Assembly: GCF_001402795.1 (NCBI RefSeq)
Contig: NZ_LIRE01000739.1
Span: 1-34,037 of the forward strand
Reading direction: 5' to 3'
Length of the DNA stretch: 34,037 bases
Source of the DNA: Pseudanabaena sp. 'Roaring Creek'
GTDB taxonomy: Bacteria; Cyanobacteriota; Cyanobacteriia; Pseudanabaenales; Pseudanabaenaceae
The notes beneath the pieces were generated by a model. That model was not told the origin of the DNA and made no database searches. It saw only the letters and a program-made list of their open reading frames with translations. Below, one piece after another: positions 13,853-21,344 of the stretch. The stretch's first letter is position 1. The number at the start of each line of letters is the position of its first letter. The translations under genes were made by a program, and so were the position numbers.

Positions 13853-15184
13853 TTAGGGAATAAGAAAAGATTGCACTTTACTACTATTTTCTGCTCTTGA
13901 GAAACTGCTAGCAAAAATCAAACGTTTTGGGGATGATGCTTTACTAATGATAGCTGCATGGTAGATATGGCTATTGAGTAAAGTTGGAGTTCTCCATACC
14001 AATTTGCCAGATTTATCGTCAAATGCACTTACCCAGCTATTGTTATCGGCAGAACCATAAAAGCCAAAGGTTGCATTTTTGATTTCCATATCAGGTGCGT
14101 AAATCAGACCATCTGACCAAGTTAAATTTTCAGGTTCATTGTAATAGACACGAGGAAGTTTAAATTTGCGTGAAAATTTGCCCGTTTCCTTATCTAGCAC
14201 TACAAAATTATTGCCAACATTACCCTCAGATTGCCAAACAAGGACTTCGCGATCGCTTACAGCTTTGACCTTACCAGTGATGACATATGACCACTTTTCC
14301 TTACCTGTTTTCAGGTCGATCGCTCTAATGATTCCTGAGGGTTGCATATCACCATTGCCAAAGACGGAAGTATAAATCGTATCTCCAAAAATCTTTGCTG
14401 ACCATAATCCATCAGGTTCTTGAGGCGCTTCCCATTTCCAAAGGACTTTACCTGATGTCACATCAATCACTGTAAATTGTTCGATGCGTCCTGATGGAGT
14501 GTCATTAAAATTAGGTAAAAATAGCAGCCCATTCTGGACGATTGGCTCTATAAAATCATGGGCTACAGAAATACCGATTAGCCCATTAGCTTTAGGTTTA
14601 TACGACCAAATAGTTTTATGGTTACTAATGCCAAATATCCATATTCTGTTTCTGCTGCTATTGTCGTTACCCCCATTAGACAACTTGGAATCACCATATA
14701 CAGCGATATCCTGATATATTCCCATCGTCTTGCGGAATATGCTTTGATCCACTCTTTTTTCATACTGAAACGATGACTTAGGAGAGCCAGTCTTAGGCTC
14801 AAATCCTACAATTCCATCGTCATAACTAGCATAAATAGTTCCATTCTCTAGAAATAATTTTCGACGTTCTGAGCTATGATTCGCTGGTAATAAATTCTGC
14901 CATTGTAATTTTCCAGAAGCAATATCGATCGCAGACAGGTTTTCCGAAAAATCCTTAACGGACTTCTGATTGCCAATGACAAACAATTGCTTATCGGTGG
15001 TAATGAGCTCGCTATTTGCTTCTAAATTAGCACTCCATTCAGGTTGAATGATCGTCTCAGGATTATTACCATATGCCAAAACATGAAAACTAGTCATCAG
15101 CAATAAAGCAATTAAGAAATATTTAAAAAAATCACCGATTTTTTTTGAATACCTCAGTTTAGATATTGATGGTATTACTTGCAT
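13853..15184 (-). CDS. Exported PQQ-like beta-propeller protein
   Basis: I chose the ATG at 15184 (443 residues); an in-frame GTG lies 4 codons upstream. A hydrophobic stretch with a signal-peptide look (FLIALLLMTSFHVLAYG) ends near residue 40, so export is likely. Repeats of the form SGKLQWQNLLP, SGKVLWKWEAP, TGKEKWSYVITG and SGKLVWRTPT are the tryptophan-docking blades of PQQ-binding-like propellers. No dehydrogenase catalytic residues are obvious, so a BamB-like or other scaffold role is as likely as an enzyme. It is convergent with the hypothetical gene and ends at a shared terminator hairpin. Confidence 0.82.
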   Translation of the reverse strand: MQVIPSISKLRYSKKIGDFFKYFLIALLLMTSFHVLAYGNNPETIIQPEWSANLEANSELITTDKQLFVIGNQKSVKDFSENLSAIDIASGKLQWQNLLPANHSSERRKLFLENGTIYASYDDGIVGFEPKTGSPKSSFQYEKRVDQSIFRKTMGIYQDIAVYGDSKLSNGGNDNSSRNRIWIFGISNHKTIWSYKPKANGLIGISVAHDFIEPIVQNGLLFLPNFNDTPSGRIEQFTVIDVTSGKVLWKWEAPQEPDGLWSAKIFGDTIYTSVFGNGDMQPSGIIRAIDLKTGKEKWSYVITGKVKAVSDREVLVWQSEGNVGNNFVVLDKETGKFSRKFKLPRVYYNEPENLTWSDGLIYAPDMEIKNATFGFYGSADNNSWVSAFDDKSGKLVWRTPTLLNSHIYHAAIISKASSPKRLIFASSFSRAENSSKVQSFLIP

Positions 15185-15222
15185 AACGGCGATCACTATA
15201 ATTTTTTAACAAAGCTAAAGAT

Positions 15223-15422
15223 AATAATTTACCTTACTTTTCCCGTTATTTTCCTGTTATTTTTATTATTCCAGCGTAACCGTCAATATTTCTAACGCCA
15301 CAAGCATTATTCTAGTGTCGTGCATTATCATTAAGCGGAGCTTATTGCAAATAGGTTCGATTTTGAAACTATTGTACAGAGCGAGTTTCAGAGATAACGG
15401 GAAAAGCAAGAATAATTTACCT
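15223..15422. mobile_element. Candidate small element with inverted and direct repeats
   Basis: CTTTTCCCGTTAT (15237-15249) and ATAACGGGAAAAG (15394-15406) are perfect inverted repeats. Just outside them a 12-bp direct repeat, AATAATTTACCT, occurs at 15223-15234 and 15411-15422. The inside, about 145 bp, has no gene. This looks like a non-autonomous insertion with a target duplication, though 12 bp is long for one. Confidence 0.45.
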
Positions 15423-15460
15423 GTTGTCTTTGCTTTAAATTCATAAACAACATTAATTAT

Positions 15461-15515
15461 TAAAATCAAAATTAAAATCAAAATTAAAATCAAAATTAAA
15501 ATCAAATCAAAATTA
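15461..15515. repeat. 12-bp tandem repeat, A-rich
   Basis: Three identical copies of TAAAATCAAAAT (15461-15496) are followed by degenerate copies. It lies about 90 bp upstream of prk. It makes a spurious Ile-Leu repeat frame on the minus strand. Confidence 0.85.
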
Positions 15516-15603
15516 AACTTGTACGTAGATCATTGTTTTGGTAGATTGGAGGTTGGGAAATAAGTAATGATAAATACATTTTTATAAAGATTGGTTCAGA
15601 AAT

Positions 15604-16602
15604 ATGAGCAGTAAGACCAACCGTGTTGTGGTAATCGGAGTTGCAGGTGATTCTGGTTGTGGGAAATCCACATTTTTAGGAAGACTCAAGGATCTGTTTG
15701 GCGAAGAATTTATGACCGTGATTTGTCTAGATGACTATCATAGTCTCGATCGCAAACAGCGAAAGGCAACTGGGATTACTGCTCTTGATCCTCGTGCCAA
15801 CAATTTTGATCTGATGTACGAGCAAATTAAGGCTCTCAAGGAAGGAAAATCGGTGATGAAGCCGGTCTACAACCATGAAACAGGTTTAATCGATCCGCCT
15901 GAGTTGATCGAACCCAATAAAGTCATTGTGATCGAAGGTCTGCATCCGATCTATGACGAGCGCGTGCGCAAACTGCTTGATTTCAGCATTTATCTCGATC
16001 TCAGCGATGAAGTCAAGATTGCTTGGAAGATTCAACGGGACATGGCTGAACGCGGTCATACCCTCGGCGATGTCATGCAGGCGATCGCCTCCCGAAGACC
16101 AGACTTTGAAGCCTATATCGATCCGCAAAAAGCCCATGCTGATGTTGTCATTCAGATCCTCCCCACAAATCTGATTGCAAATGATACCGAGCGAAAAGTA
16201 TTGCGGGTGCGTTTAATCCAGCGCAGTGGCGTTGAGGGGTTAGAGCCAGCTTATCTATTTGATGAAGGGTCAACGATTTCTTGGATTCCCTGCGGTACCA
16301 AACTGACCTGCTCCTATCCTGGCATTAAGCTATTTTCGGGACCCGATAGCTGGCTCGGTCAACCCGTCAGTGTCTTGGAAATTGACGGACAATTCGATCG
16401 CCTTGAAGAGATGGTCTATATCGAAAATCATCTCAGTAGTATCAATACCAAGTTTTACGGAGAATTGACGCAACTCCTACTCAAGCATCCCGACTATCCA
16501 GGTTCTAACAATGGTACGGGTTTGTTGCAAATCATTGTGGGGCTAAAGATGCGGACAACCTTTGAGAGACTGACACAATCGGTAGAACCTGTCACTGTGT
16601 AG
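15604..16602 (+). CDS. prk: Phosphoribulokinase
   Basis: The 332-residue protein phosphorylates ribulose 5-phosphate with ATP to give ribulose 1,5-bisphosphate, the CO2 acceptor of Rubisco in the Calvin cycle. The P-loop is GDSGCGKST (15-23). C19 and C41 (TVICLDDYH) are the pair oxidised in the dark and reduced by thioredoxin. C230 and C236 (WIPCGTKLTC) form the second pair seen in cyanobacterial and plant enzymes that bind CP12 and GAPDH. VIVIEGLHPI is the Walker B region. All key residues are present. An A-rich tandem repeat precedes it and two repeat elements follow. It is convergent with the DUF2996 gene. Confidence 0.97.
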   Translation: MSSKTNRVVVIGVAGDSGCGKSTFLGRLKDLFGEEFMTVICLDDYHSLDRKQRKATGITALDPRANNFDLMYEQIKALKEGKSVMKPVYNHETGLIDPPELIEPNKVIVIEGLHPIYDERVRKLLDFSIYLDLSDEVKIAWKIQRDMAERGHTLGDVMQAIASRRPDFEAYIDPQKAHADVVIQILPTNLIANDTERKVLRVRLIQRSGVEGLEPAYLFDEGSTISWIPCGTKLTCSYPGIKLFSGPDSWLGQPVSVLEIDGQFDRLEEMVYIENHLSSINTKFYGELTQLLLKHPDYPGSNNGTGLLQIIVGLKMRTTFERLTQSVEPVTV

Positions 16603-16633
16603 GGATGCGATCGCAGTTATCGCTGTCTCCATT

Positions 16634-16749
16634 TATAGCTACAGTCACTTGAATTAGGACAAATCAAAACCCAAGAATTAATTGGCGGCGCAAAGCGCCG
16701 CCAATTAATTCTTGGGTTTTATGTCCTAGTACACTTGGCGACAGCTATA
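16634..16749. mobile_element. Repeat element, family C
   Basis: Imperfect terminal repeats of about 28 bp begin TATAGCT at 16634 and end AGCTATA near 16749; both carry an AAGTG/CACTT block and TAGGACA. They enclose the longest perfect palindrome of the window, 16666-16720. Its arms are 26 bp, running from AAAACCCAAGAATTAATTGG inward to CGGCGC, with an AAA centre. It lies between convergent prk and DUF2996 genes and could also end transcription from both. Confidence 0.75.
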
Positions 16750-16802
16750 AAACCTGGAATCAAAACCTGTAGCGTAAGCACAGCATGCGCTATAGGTTTT
16801 AT
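16746..16802. repeat. Dispersed repeat, family F copy 1
   Basis: Positions 16746-16774 match 21215-21243 at 27 of 29 positions (TATAAAACC..GAATC.. CTGTAGCG). A hairpin at 16762-16800 follows, with arms AAAACCTGTAGCG and CGCTATAGGTTTT and centre GC-ACA-GC. It abuts element C, sharing TATA. It stands 10 bp from the DUF2996 stop, so it may serve as that gene's terminator. Confidence 0.7.
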
Positions 16803-16811
16803 TGAGGGAAT

Positions 16812-17219
16812 TTAATTTGGTTGCAGCCATTTCTGGGCGGTTAGGCGCTGAATTACACCAAATACCAATAAATCTAAAGGAGCTTTACGCTCATCGATCA
16901 AAAACGGCTCGATTGTACTAGGCGATCGCCCAGCATCAGCACAGGAAAAAGCCTTCTGAGCATTGAGATCTGCTTTAGAAAAATAAACTGTAAACTGGCG
17001 TAAGCCTTGAGCCCAAGTTCCACGTACTTGAAAATTAGCAAACTCCAGATGCAAATCCGTGACTCCATTTTTCCCAAAGGCTTTGGTTAAAGCTGGCAGG
17101 TAGTGAATATTGATAAATTCTTCAAAGGGTAACTCCTCGATCGCAGGAGGTTTTTCAGCTTTAGGCTTGGCGGCAGGTTTTACCTGAGTCTCTTCAGAGG
17201 TTGGTACGGTTTCAGACAT
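16812..17219 (-). CDS. DUF2996 protein
   Basis: I chose the ATG at 17219 (135 residues); a TTG at 17243 is in frame. The first 30 residues are Pro/Lys/Glu-rich and probably disordered. The rest matches the DUF2996 family found in cyanobacteria and plastids: IEELPFEEFINIHYLPALTKAF, then FANFQVRGTWAQGLRQFTVYF. Function is not established from sequence. It lies 63 bp downstream of ndhM on the same strand and is probably co-transcribed with it. Confidence 0.82.
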   Translation of the reverse strand: MSETVPTSEETQVKPAAKPKAEKPPAIEELPFEEFINIHYLPALTKAFGKNGVTDLHLEFANFQVRGTWAQGLRQFTVYFSKADLNAQKAFSCADAGRSPSTIEPFLIDERKAPLDLLVFGVIQRLTAQKWLQPN

Positions 17220-17282
17220 AGTTTTGGAAATATTGCATTGCAAAATAATTAGGAGAGATGAGAGTCAGCAATACCATAGCCA

Positions 17283-17633
17283 CTATTGGGCTTCGGTATT
17301 AATAATCTGAGGTAAGCCCATGCTGTAGTTAAGCGATCGGTGATTGAGATTGTAGGTAACTTCACCCTCCTGCAATAGCGATCGCACAAAATGCTCTAGA
17401 TCGGAACCAATGCGTCGCAAATTATAATCAGTCAGGTCAGCCCCTTTATAGTCAGCCACTAACAGATCGAACTTGCGATACACCTTTTGGAGAGCCGCCT
17501 CTGTCCAGTTCAGCTCATTATCGGGATCGACATCTAATGTAAGCATATTCTCGCTGTCGATCAGTTCATCATTCTGCTCTTCAATAATGGCAGCATAAAT
17601 CTGAATATGACGGGTTGTAGATTTGAGCGGCAT
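17283..17633 (-). CDS. ndhM: NAD(P)H-quinone oxidoreductase subunit M
   Basis: The 116-residue protein corresponds to the oxygenic-photosynthesis-specific NdhM subunit: KSTTRHIQIYAAIIE at the start, then DNELNWTEAALQKVYRKFDLLVADYKGADLTDYNLRRIGSDLEHFVRSLLQ in short blocks. NdhM sits on the stromal or cytoplasmic arm of NDH-1, which carries cyclic electron flow and respiration at the thylakoid. It has no membrane segment, as expected. The DUF2996 gene follows after 63 bp and the sigma factor gene precedes it by 135 bp on the same strand. Confidence 0.92.
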   Translation of the reverse strand: MPLKSTTRHIQIYAAIIEEQNDELIDSENMLTLDVDPDNELNWTEAALQKVYRKFDLLVADYKGADLTDYNLRRIGSDLEHFVRSLLQEGEVTYNLNHRSLNYSMGLPQIINTEAQ

Positions 17634-17734
17634 AGAGGTTTGTAAATTTGGTGAGTGAGTATCGAAGAACTAACAATAGATTATTGCAAATTTTTAGAGA
17701 TCCCAAACCAAACAATTTCTCTATACATATGGAA

Positions 17735-17759
17735 AGAGGAGACGCGATGCATCTCCTCT
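17735..17759. terminator. Hairpin after the sigma factor gene
   Basis: AGAGGAGA and TCTCCTCT arms (8 bp), one mismatch, then GC-GAT-GC at the centre. It begins 9 bp past the sigma factor stop on the minus strand and precedes ndhM. The T-run is on the plus-strand side, so termination of the sigma transcript is plausible but not certain. Confidence 0.55.
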
Positions 17760-17768
17760 GTTTGTTTT

Positions 17769-18779
17769 TTAGCTAGCTAAATATTCCTGCATACGGGCTT
17801 TCCGTTTACGGAGATAATCCATTGCTTGGCGTTCTAATTGCCTTACCTGCTCACGACTGAGATCCATGCGCTTACTAATGCTCGCGAGGGACATCTCTTG
17901 ACCATCTTCTAGCCCATAGCGTAACACCATGACTTGGCGCTGCTTTTCAGGCAATTCCTTGAGTAAGCTTTGAATATCGGTGCGTAGAGACTCCCGCTCG
18001 ACATAGTTGTCAGGAGAACGTCCAGTATCTTCTAAAAGCTCGGCAAGCTCAGTATCTTGGTTGTCCCCAATGCGCAGGTCAAGGGAAATAGGCTGCCGCG
18101 ATAACGATAAACATTCACGAACTTGATCGGTTTTTATCTTCAACTCATGGGCAATTTCCGCTACAGTGGCGACTCGTCCTAGATCCTGTGACAGTTGACG
18201 TTGGGCTTTTTTGATTTTGTTAAGCTTTTCGGTAATATGCACTGGTAAGCGAATTGTTCGCGCTTGCTGAGCGATCGCGCGGGTAATTGCTTGACGAATC
18301 CACCAATAGGCATAGGTAGAGAATTTAAAGCCTTTAGTTGGGTCGAACTTATCTACAGCGCGTTCTAATCCAAGAGTTCCTTCCTGCACTAAGTCCAGAA
18401 GTTCTAAGTTCCGCTTTTGATATTTCTTCGCAACGGAGACGACTAGGCGGAGATTCGCCTCAATCATTTTGCGTTTAGCTCTTGTTCCAATCCGAATATT
18501 GCTATGCAAAATCTCTGGCTCAAGACCAACCGCTTCCGCCCACTCTTGCTCAGTTGGTAAGCGATCGCTGTCATGGGCAATTTTTTCTTGCACCTCAAAC
18601 AGTAACATCATCTGCTGCACTTGCTTACCGTACACAATCTCCTCCTCATTGCTGAGTAGAGGGATTTTGCCAATTTCATGCAAATACGTGCGAACCATGT
18701 CAGCAGACAGACCGACCTGCTTGTTAGCTTGCCTATCCACTGTCTTTGGTGTGGGTTGGGTCAATGGTTCTTCAGACAT
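17769..18779 (-). CDS. Group 2 RpoD-type sigma factor
   Basis: The start is ATG at 18779, preceded by GAGGAG with good spacing (336 residues). Region 1.2 is DMVRTYLHEIGKIPLLSNEEE. Region 2 includes LRLVVSVAKKYQKRNLELLDLVQEG and FKFSTYAYWWIRQAITRAI. Region 3 follows, and region 4 ends with LSREQVRQLERQAMDYLRKRK, which reads the -35 box. Region 1.1 is lacking, as in the non-essential SigB/SigD-like group 2 factors of cyanobacteria used in light and stress responses. I cannot decide which letter it is. The upstream gap of more than 1.4 kb is unusually long. Confidence 0.93.
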   Translation of the reverse strand: MSEEPLTQPTPKTVDRQANKQVGLSADMVRTYLHEIGKIPLLSNEEEIVYGKQVQQMMLLFEVQEKIAHDSDRLPTEQEWAEAVGLEPEILHSNIRIGTRAKRKMIEANLRLVVSVAKKYQKRNLELLDLVQEGTLGLERAVDKFDPTKGFKFSTYAYWWIRQAITRAIAQQARTIRLPVHITEKLNKIKKAQRQLSQDLGRVATVAEIAHELKIKTDQVRECLSLSRQPISLDLRIGDNQDTELAELLEDTGRSPDNYVERESLRTDIQSLLKELPEKQRQVMVLRYGLEDGQEMSLASISKRMDLSREQVRQLERQAMDYLRKRKARMQEYLAS

Positions 18780-19893
18780 ATCGCTCCTCAAATTTTTAAA
18801 CTAAGCGTTTTCAAGAGTGCTTCTCCAAGACTAGAAGTCTGAAACAAAGAAGACCTTATAACTTTAAAATTTAAACGTAGTAGCTTAACAGCTAAAAATC
18901 ATAATCTTTAAGTTTTATAAATTCAGTCTATAAATGCGTCAAATGCTCCAAGGTTGATTTGTATAATACAGGGTTAACCTTTTAATCTCTTGCGTCTGGA
19001 GTTACATATTATTACAAATTAACTAAAAAAGTCAAAGGGTGGATATTACTATCTATCTCAAGATTTAGTTGGGTTTTGACTTGAATTTTGGCGCGAATTT
19101 CGACTTGAATTTTGACTAAGTATTTACACCTATTAAACTGCCCTTTTAAATTGCTCTTTTAAATTCTCAATTTGCTCACCCAATTGTTATTAATACAACT
19201 ACAAAGCCTTACTGCTAGAAGCCAATCCTAAACTCTAGACATCCTCAAAAAAATCAATCTATAATAAAATTACGTATGTAAGCCCTAGTTTGGATTTAGA
19301 AAGTTTCCAAGAATACTATTCTTTAAAGGGATTATTTTTAGAGGGATTATTTTAGAGGGATTATTTGGATGTCAATTTGGCAGAAAAATGAGAAAGGAAA
19401 AACTGAATCTCGGATCGCTAAACATGAATTGTGATGGTTAAGTCACATCCAAAATCAGAACAGTCTTAGCTGATAGAGATGAATGCCATGCTTAATTACA
19501 CTGACTGCTAGAGTGCAAAAGACGAATATTAGAAACCTGAGGTTCCCTATAATTACTTCTTTAGAATTAACTATAAACTTTTGCTTACGAGTGAACTTCT
19601 CAACACCAACACCAAAGTAATTATTCCCTGTGTGGGCTTTTTCTTATCTTTAATTTTGTTTAAGAAAGTTAATTAAGTCGATCCTTACGAGTAATAAATT
19701 CTATGGGTGAAGACTAGGATTAATTGTCTTAAAAACTGCATTTGCGCGATCGCATAGACTAATAATCTTTATTGTGAGAGGAAAGTCGCAAAATGCAATC
19801 ACTCATTTGGATGAAGTCAAACATTAAAACAAACGATCCCCATCTAGTTACCTTGATACTATGAAAGCAATCTATCGAGATTTGATTAAGAAT
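18780..19893. other. 1.1-kb gene-poor region upstream of the sigma factor gene
   Basis: No convincing gene. The content is AT-rich with short direct repeats: TTGACTTGAATTTT-like blocks at 19074-19120, TTTTAAATT blocks at 19144-19168, and three units of AGAGGGATTATTTT at 19325-19366. CTTACGAGT occurs twice (near 19585 and 19685). A 23-codon frame at 19793-19864 is preceded by GAGAGGAAAG and might encode a peptide. The sigma promoter and possibly an unrecognised small RNA could lie here. Confidence 0.5.
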
Positions 19894-20048
19894 AATTAAC
19901 GTTAATTCTGGATAATTTGAAACGGACTTTGAGAAAGGTTTTGCGTCGCAAACCCTTTCTCAAAGTCCAAAAGTAAAAGCCTTGCTTCGCAAGGCTTTTA
20001 CTTTTGGACTTTTGAAATTTGCTATCCTAACCCGAACTGACGTTAATT
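19894..20048. mobile_element. Repeat element, family E with two linked hairpins
   Basis: Outer inverted repeats AATTAACGTTAATTC and GAACTGACGTTAATT bound 155 bp. Inside are a 19924-19968 palindrome (15-bp arms plus inner stem, centre GC-GTC-GC) and a perfect 24-bp-arm palindrome at 19962-20012 (centre GC-TTC-GC). The two share AAAGTCC (19962-19968), so only one can form fully at a time. It lies upstream of the DUF928 gene, not at a gene end. Confidence 0.75.
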
Positions 20049-20204
20049 TAGATTTAAAGACCTGAAATATTAAAGTTTGACTAGTTAGGGAACTTCTGAG
20101 GACAATTATTCGATCTGAAAATTAGAATCAGCTTTTAATAGGGTGGGTACTCTATATAAAACTGGTAAAAGTAACTAGGATCATTCAACTAGGATTATTC
20201 AACA

Positions 20205-21014
20205 ATGATTTTATCTGGGATCAAAAAGATCGCGTTTGGTACAATTACGGTAGCTGCTCTTGCAAGCTCAACGATTTTTGTGCCTTCAGCCTTTGCCCAG
20301 TATGGCTTAGGCTTGTCAAAATCCGCAGGTACTGGTGGGGCAACTAGAGGCAGTTTACCACAAATAACGATGCTCGTTCCTGAAGATGGAGCAAAGACTG
20401 TGGCGGCTCGTCCGACATTTTACTGGTACATTGCACCTCCGACGATCGCCTCCAACGATTCTTCAACTGAATCAGCTCCCGTTCCTAGTGTTGCTGTTAA
20501 AATTCCGTTCAAAATAACAGTGTTTTTGCGCGATGGCAATGAAAAATCCTCAAAATCAATTTTCACAGCCTTGGGAAAGGGTGAAGAGTCAGGGCTATAT
20601 AAACTAACATTGCCTGAGAATGCTCCCGAACTTGTCAAAGGAAAAATCTATCGATTGCAGATTCGTCTAGAATCGCCAGACAATCTAATTAATGTTAGTA
20701 CGACGATTCGTCGCGATGACGATACAGTGCAATTAAAAGAAATTGCCTCAGCCCAAAACGATCTGGAAAAAGCAAGGATCTATGTAAGAAACGCATATTG
20801 GTATGATGCGATTGATGCCTATACCAATTGGTTATCTCAAAACCCCCAAGATGAAGTGGCGCGTGCCGAACGCAATGATTTATTAAAAGCGGGAATGAAG
20901 GATAACACTGCTTTTAGCAATGAAAGACAGAGCAGTTTAATGACGTTGATACACACGTTGGAAGAGAGCCAAAAGGCGATCGCTATTGTCTTGTATCCTA
21001 AAATCCTGCAATAA
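20205..21014 (+). CDS. DUF928 exported protein
   Basis: The 269-residue protein has a signal peptide: basic start, hydrophobic ITVAALASSTIFV, then SAFA before QYG (cleavage near residue 31). Past a Gly/Ser-rich linker comes the DUF928 pattern LPQITMLVPEDGAKTVAARPTFYWYI. The C-terminal helices (LEKARIYVRNAYWYDAIDAYTNWLSQNP) resemble a single TPR-like pair. The family is cyanobacterial and uncharacterised, often next to CHASE2 or CHAT proteins, neither of which is here. An E-family element precedes it and an A-family element starts right after the stop. Confidence 0.85.
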   Translation: MILSGIKKIAFGTITVAALASSTIFVPSAFAQYGLGLSKSAGTGGATRGSLPQITMLVPEDGAKTVAARPTFYWYIAPPTIASNDSSTESAPVPSVAVKIPFKITVFLRDGNEKSSKSIFTALGKGEESGLYKLTLPENAPELVKGKIYRLQIRLESPDNLINVSTTIRRDDDTVQLKEIASAQNDLEKARIYVRNAYWYDAIDAYTNWLSQNPQDEVARAERNDLLKAGMKDNTAFSNERQSSLMTLIHTLEESQKAIAIVLYPKILQ

Positions 21015-21015
21015 G

Positions 21016-21187
21016 TGATACCAATTCACGCTAATTCACGAAAGTATGACAACCCTTTTGTGAATTAAATTTGTGAATTAAAAACTAAACCTACTAAGGA
21101 TTTTCAAGTAAGGATTTTCAAGTAAGGATTTTCAAGTAAGGATTTTCAAGTTCAGAAATGGCGTAGCCATTTCTGAACTTGGCATTA
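21016..21187. mobile_element. Composite repeat element, family A copy 2
   Basis: The ends are TGATACCAA and TTGGCATTA. The left hairpin is the same as at 12974-13007 but both arms carry an extra unit (AATTCACGCT on the left, AAATTTGTGAATT on the right). The right palindrome is 21147-21181 (16-bp arms, centre GCGTAGC). Between them is a 14-bp tandem repeat instead of the inserted element B. It starts 2 bp after the DUF928 stop. Confidence 0.75.
21095..21150. repeat. 14-bp tandem repeat, four copies
   Basis: TAAGGATTTTCAAG is repeated four times without change (56 bp) inside repeat element A copy 2. The unit corresponds to a single-copy segment (TAAGGGTTTGAAAAG) in copy 1, so the expansion happened in this copy only. 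Confidence 0.95.
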
Positions 21188-21193
21188 GATGTG

Positions 21194-21301
21194 AAGTAGC
21201 TAGGCGCAATTAAATATAAAACCCAGAATCAAAACCTGTAGCGCACGCTCAGCCTGCGCTACAGGTTTCGAGGTTTTATATTTAATTGCATCTAGCTACT
21301 T
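21194..21301. mobile_element. Repeat element, family D copy 2, carrying F core
   Basis: Long outer arms begin AAGTAGCTAGGCGCAATT at 21194 and end with AATTGCATCTAGCTACTT at 21301; they pair over nearly 30 bp through TAAATATAAAACC. Inside is a hairpin at 21232-21268 (14-bp arms AAACCTGTAGCGCA, centre GC-TCA-GC). Positions 21215-21243 match family F at 16746-16774. It separates DUF928 from the kinase fusion gene. Confidence 0.75.
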
Positions 21302-21344
21302 AGCTATTAGCCAACTACTAACTTCACAAATTACCAATTCCCCT

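Noticed and set aside
15340-15375. tRNA T-arm-like string AGGTTCGATTTTG
   Set aside because: No acceptor stem, anticodon arm or D arm can be built around it; it lies within a repeat-bounded element.
15266-15505. Minus-strand open frame beginning with an Ile-Leu repeat
   Set aside because: It is produced by the A-rich 12-bp tandem repeat and lies over the candidate small element; no protein-like features.
21095-21150. CRISPR-like direct repeats
   Set aside because: The 14-bp units are contiguous without spacers, and no cas genes are present.
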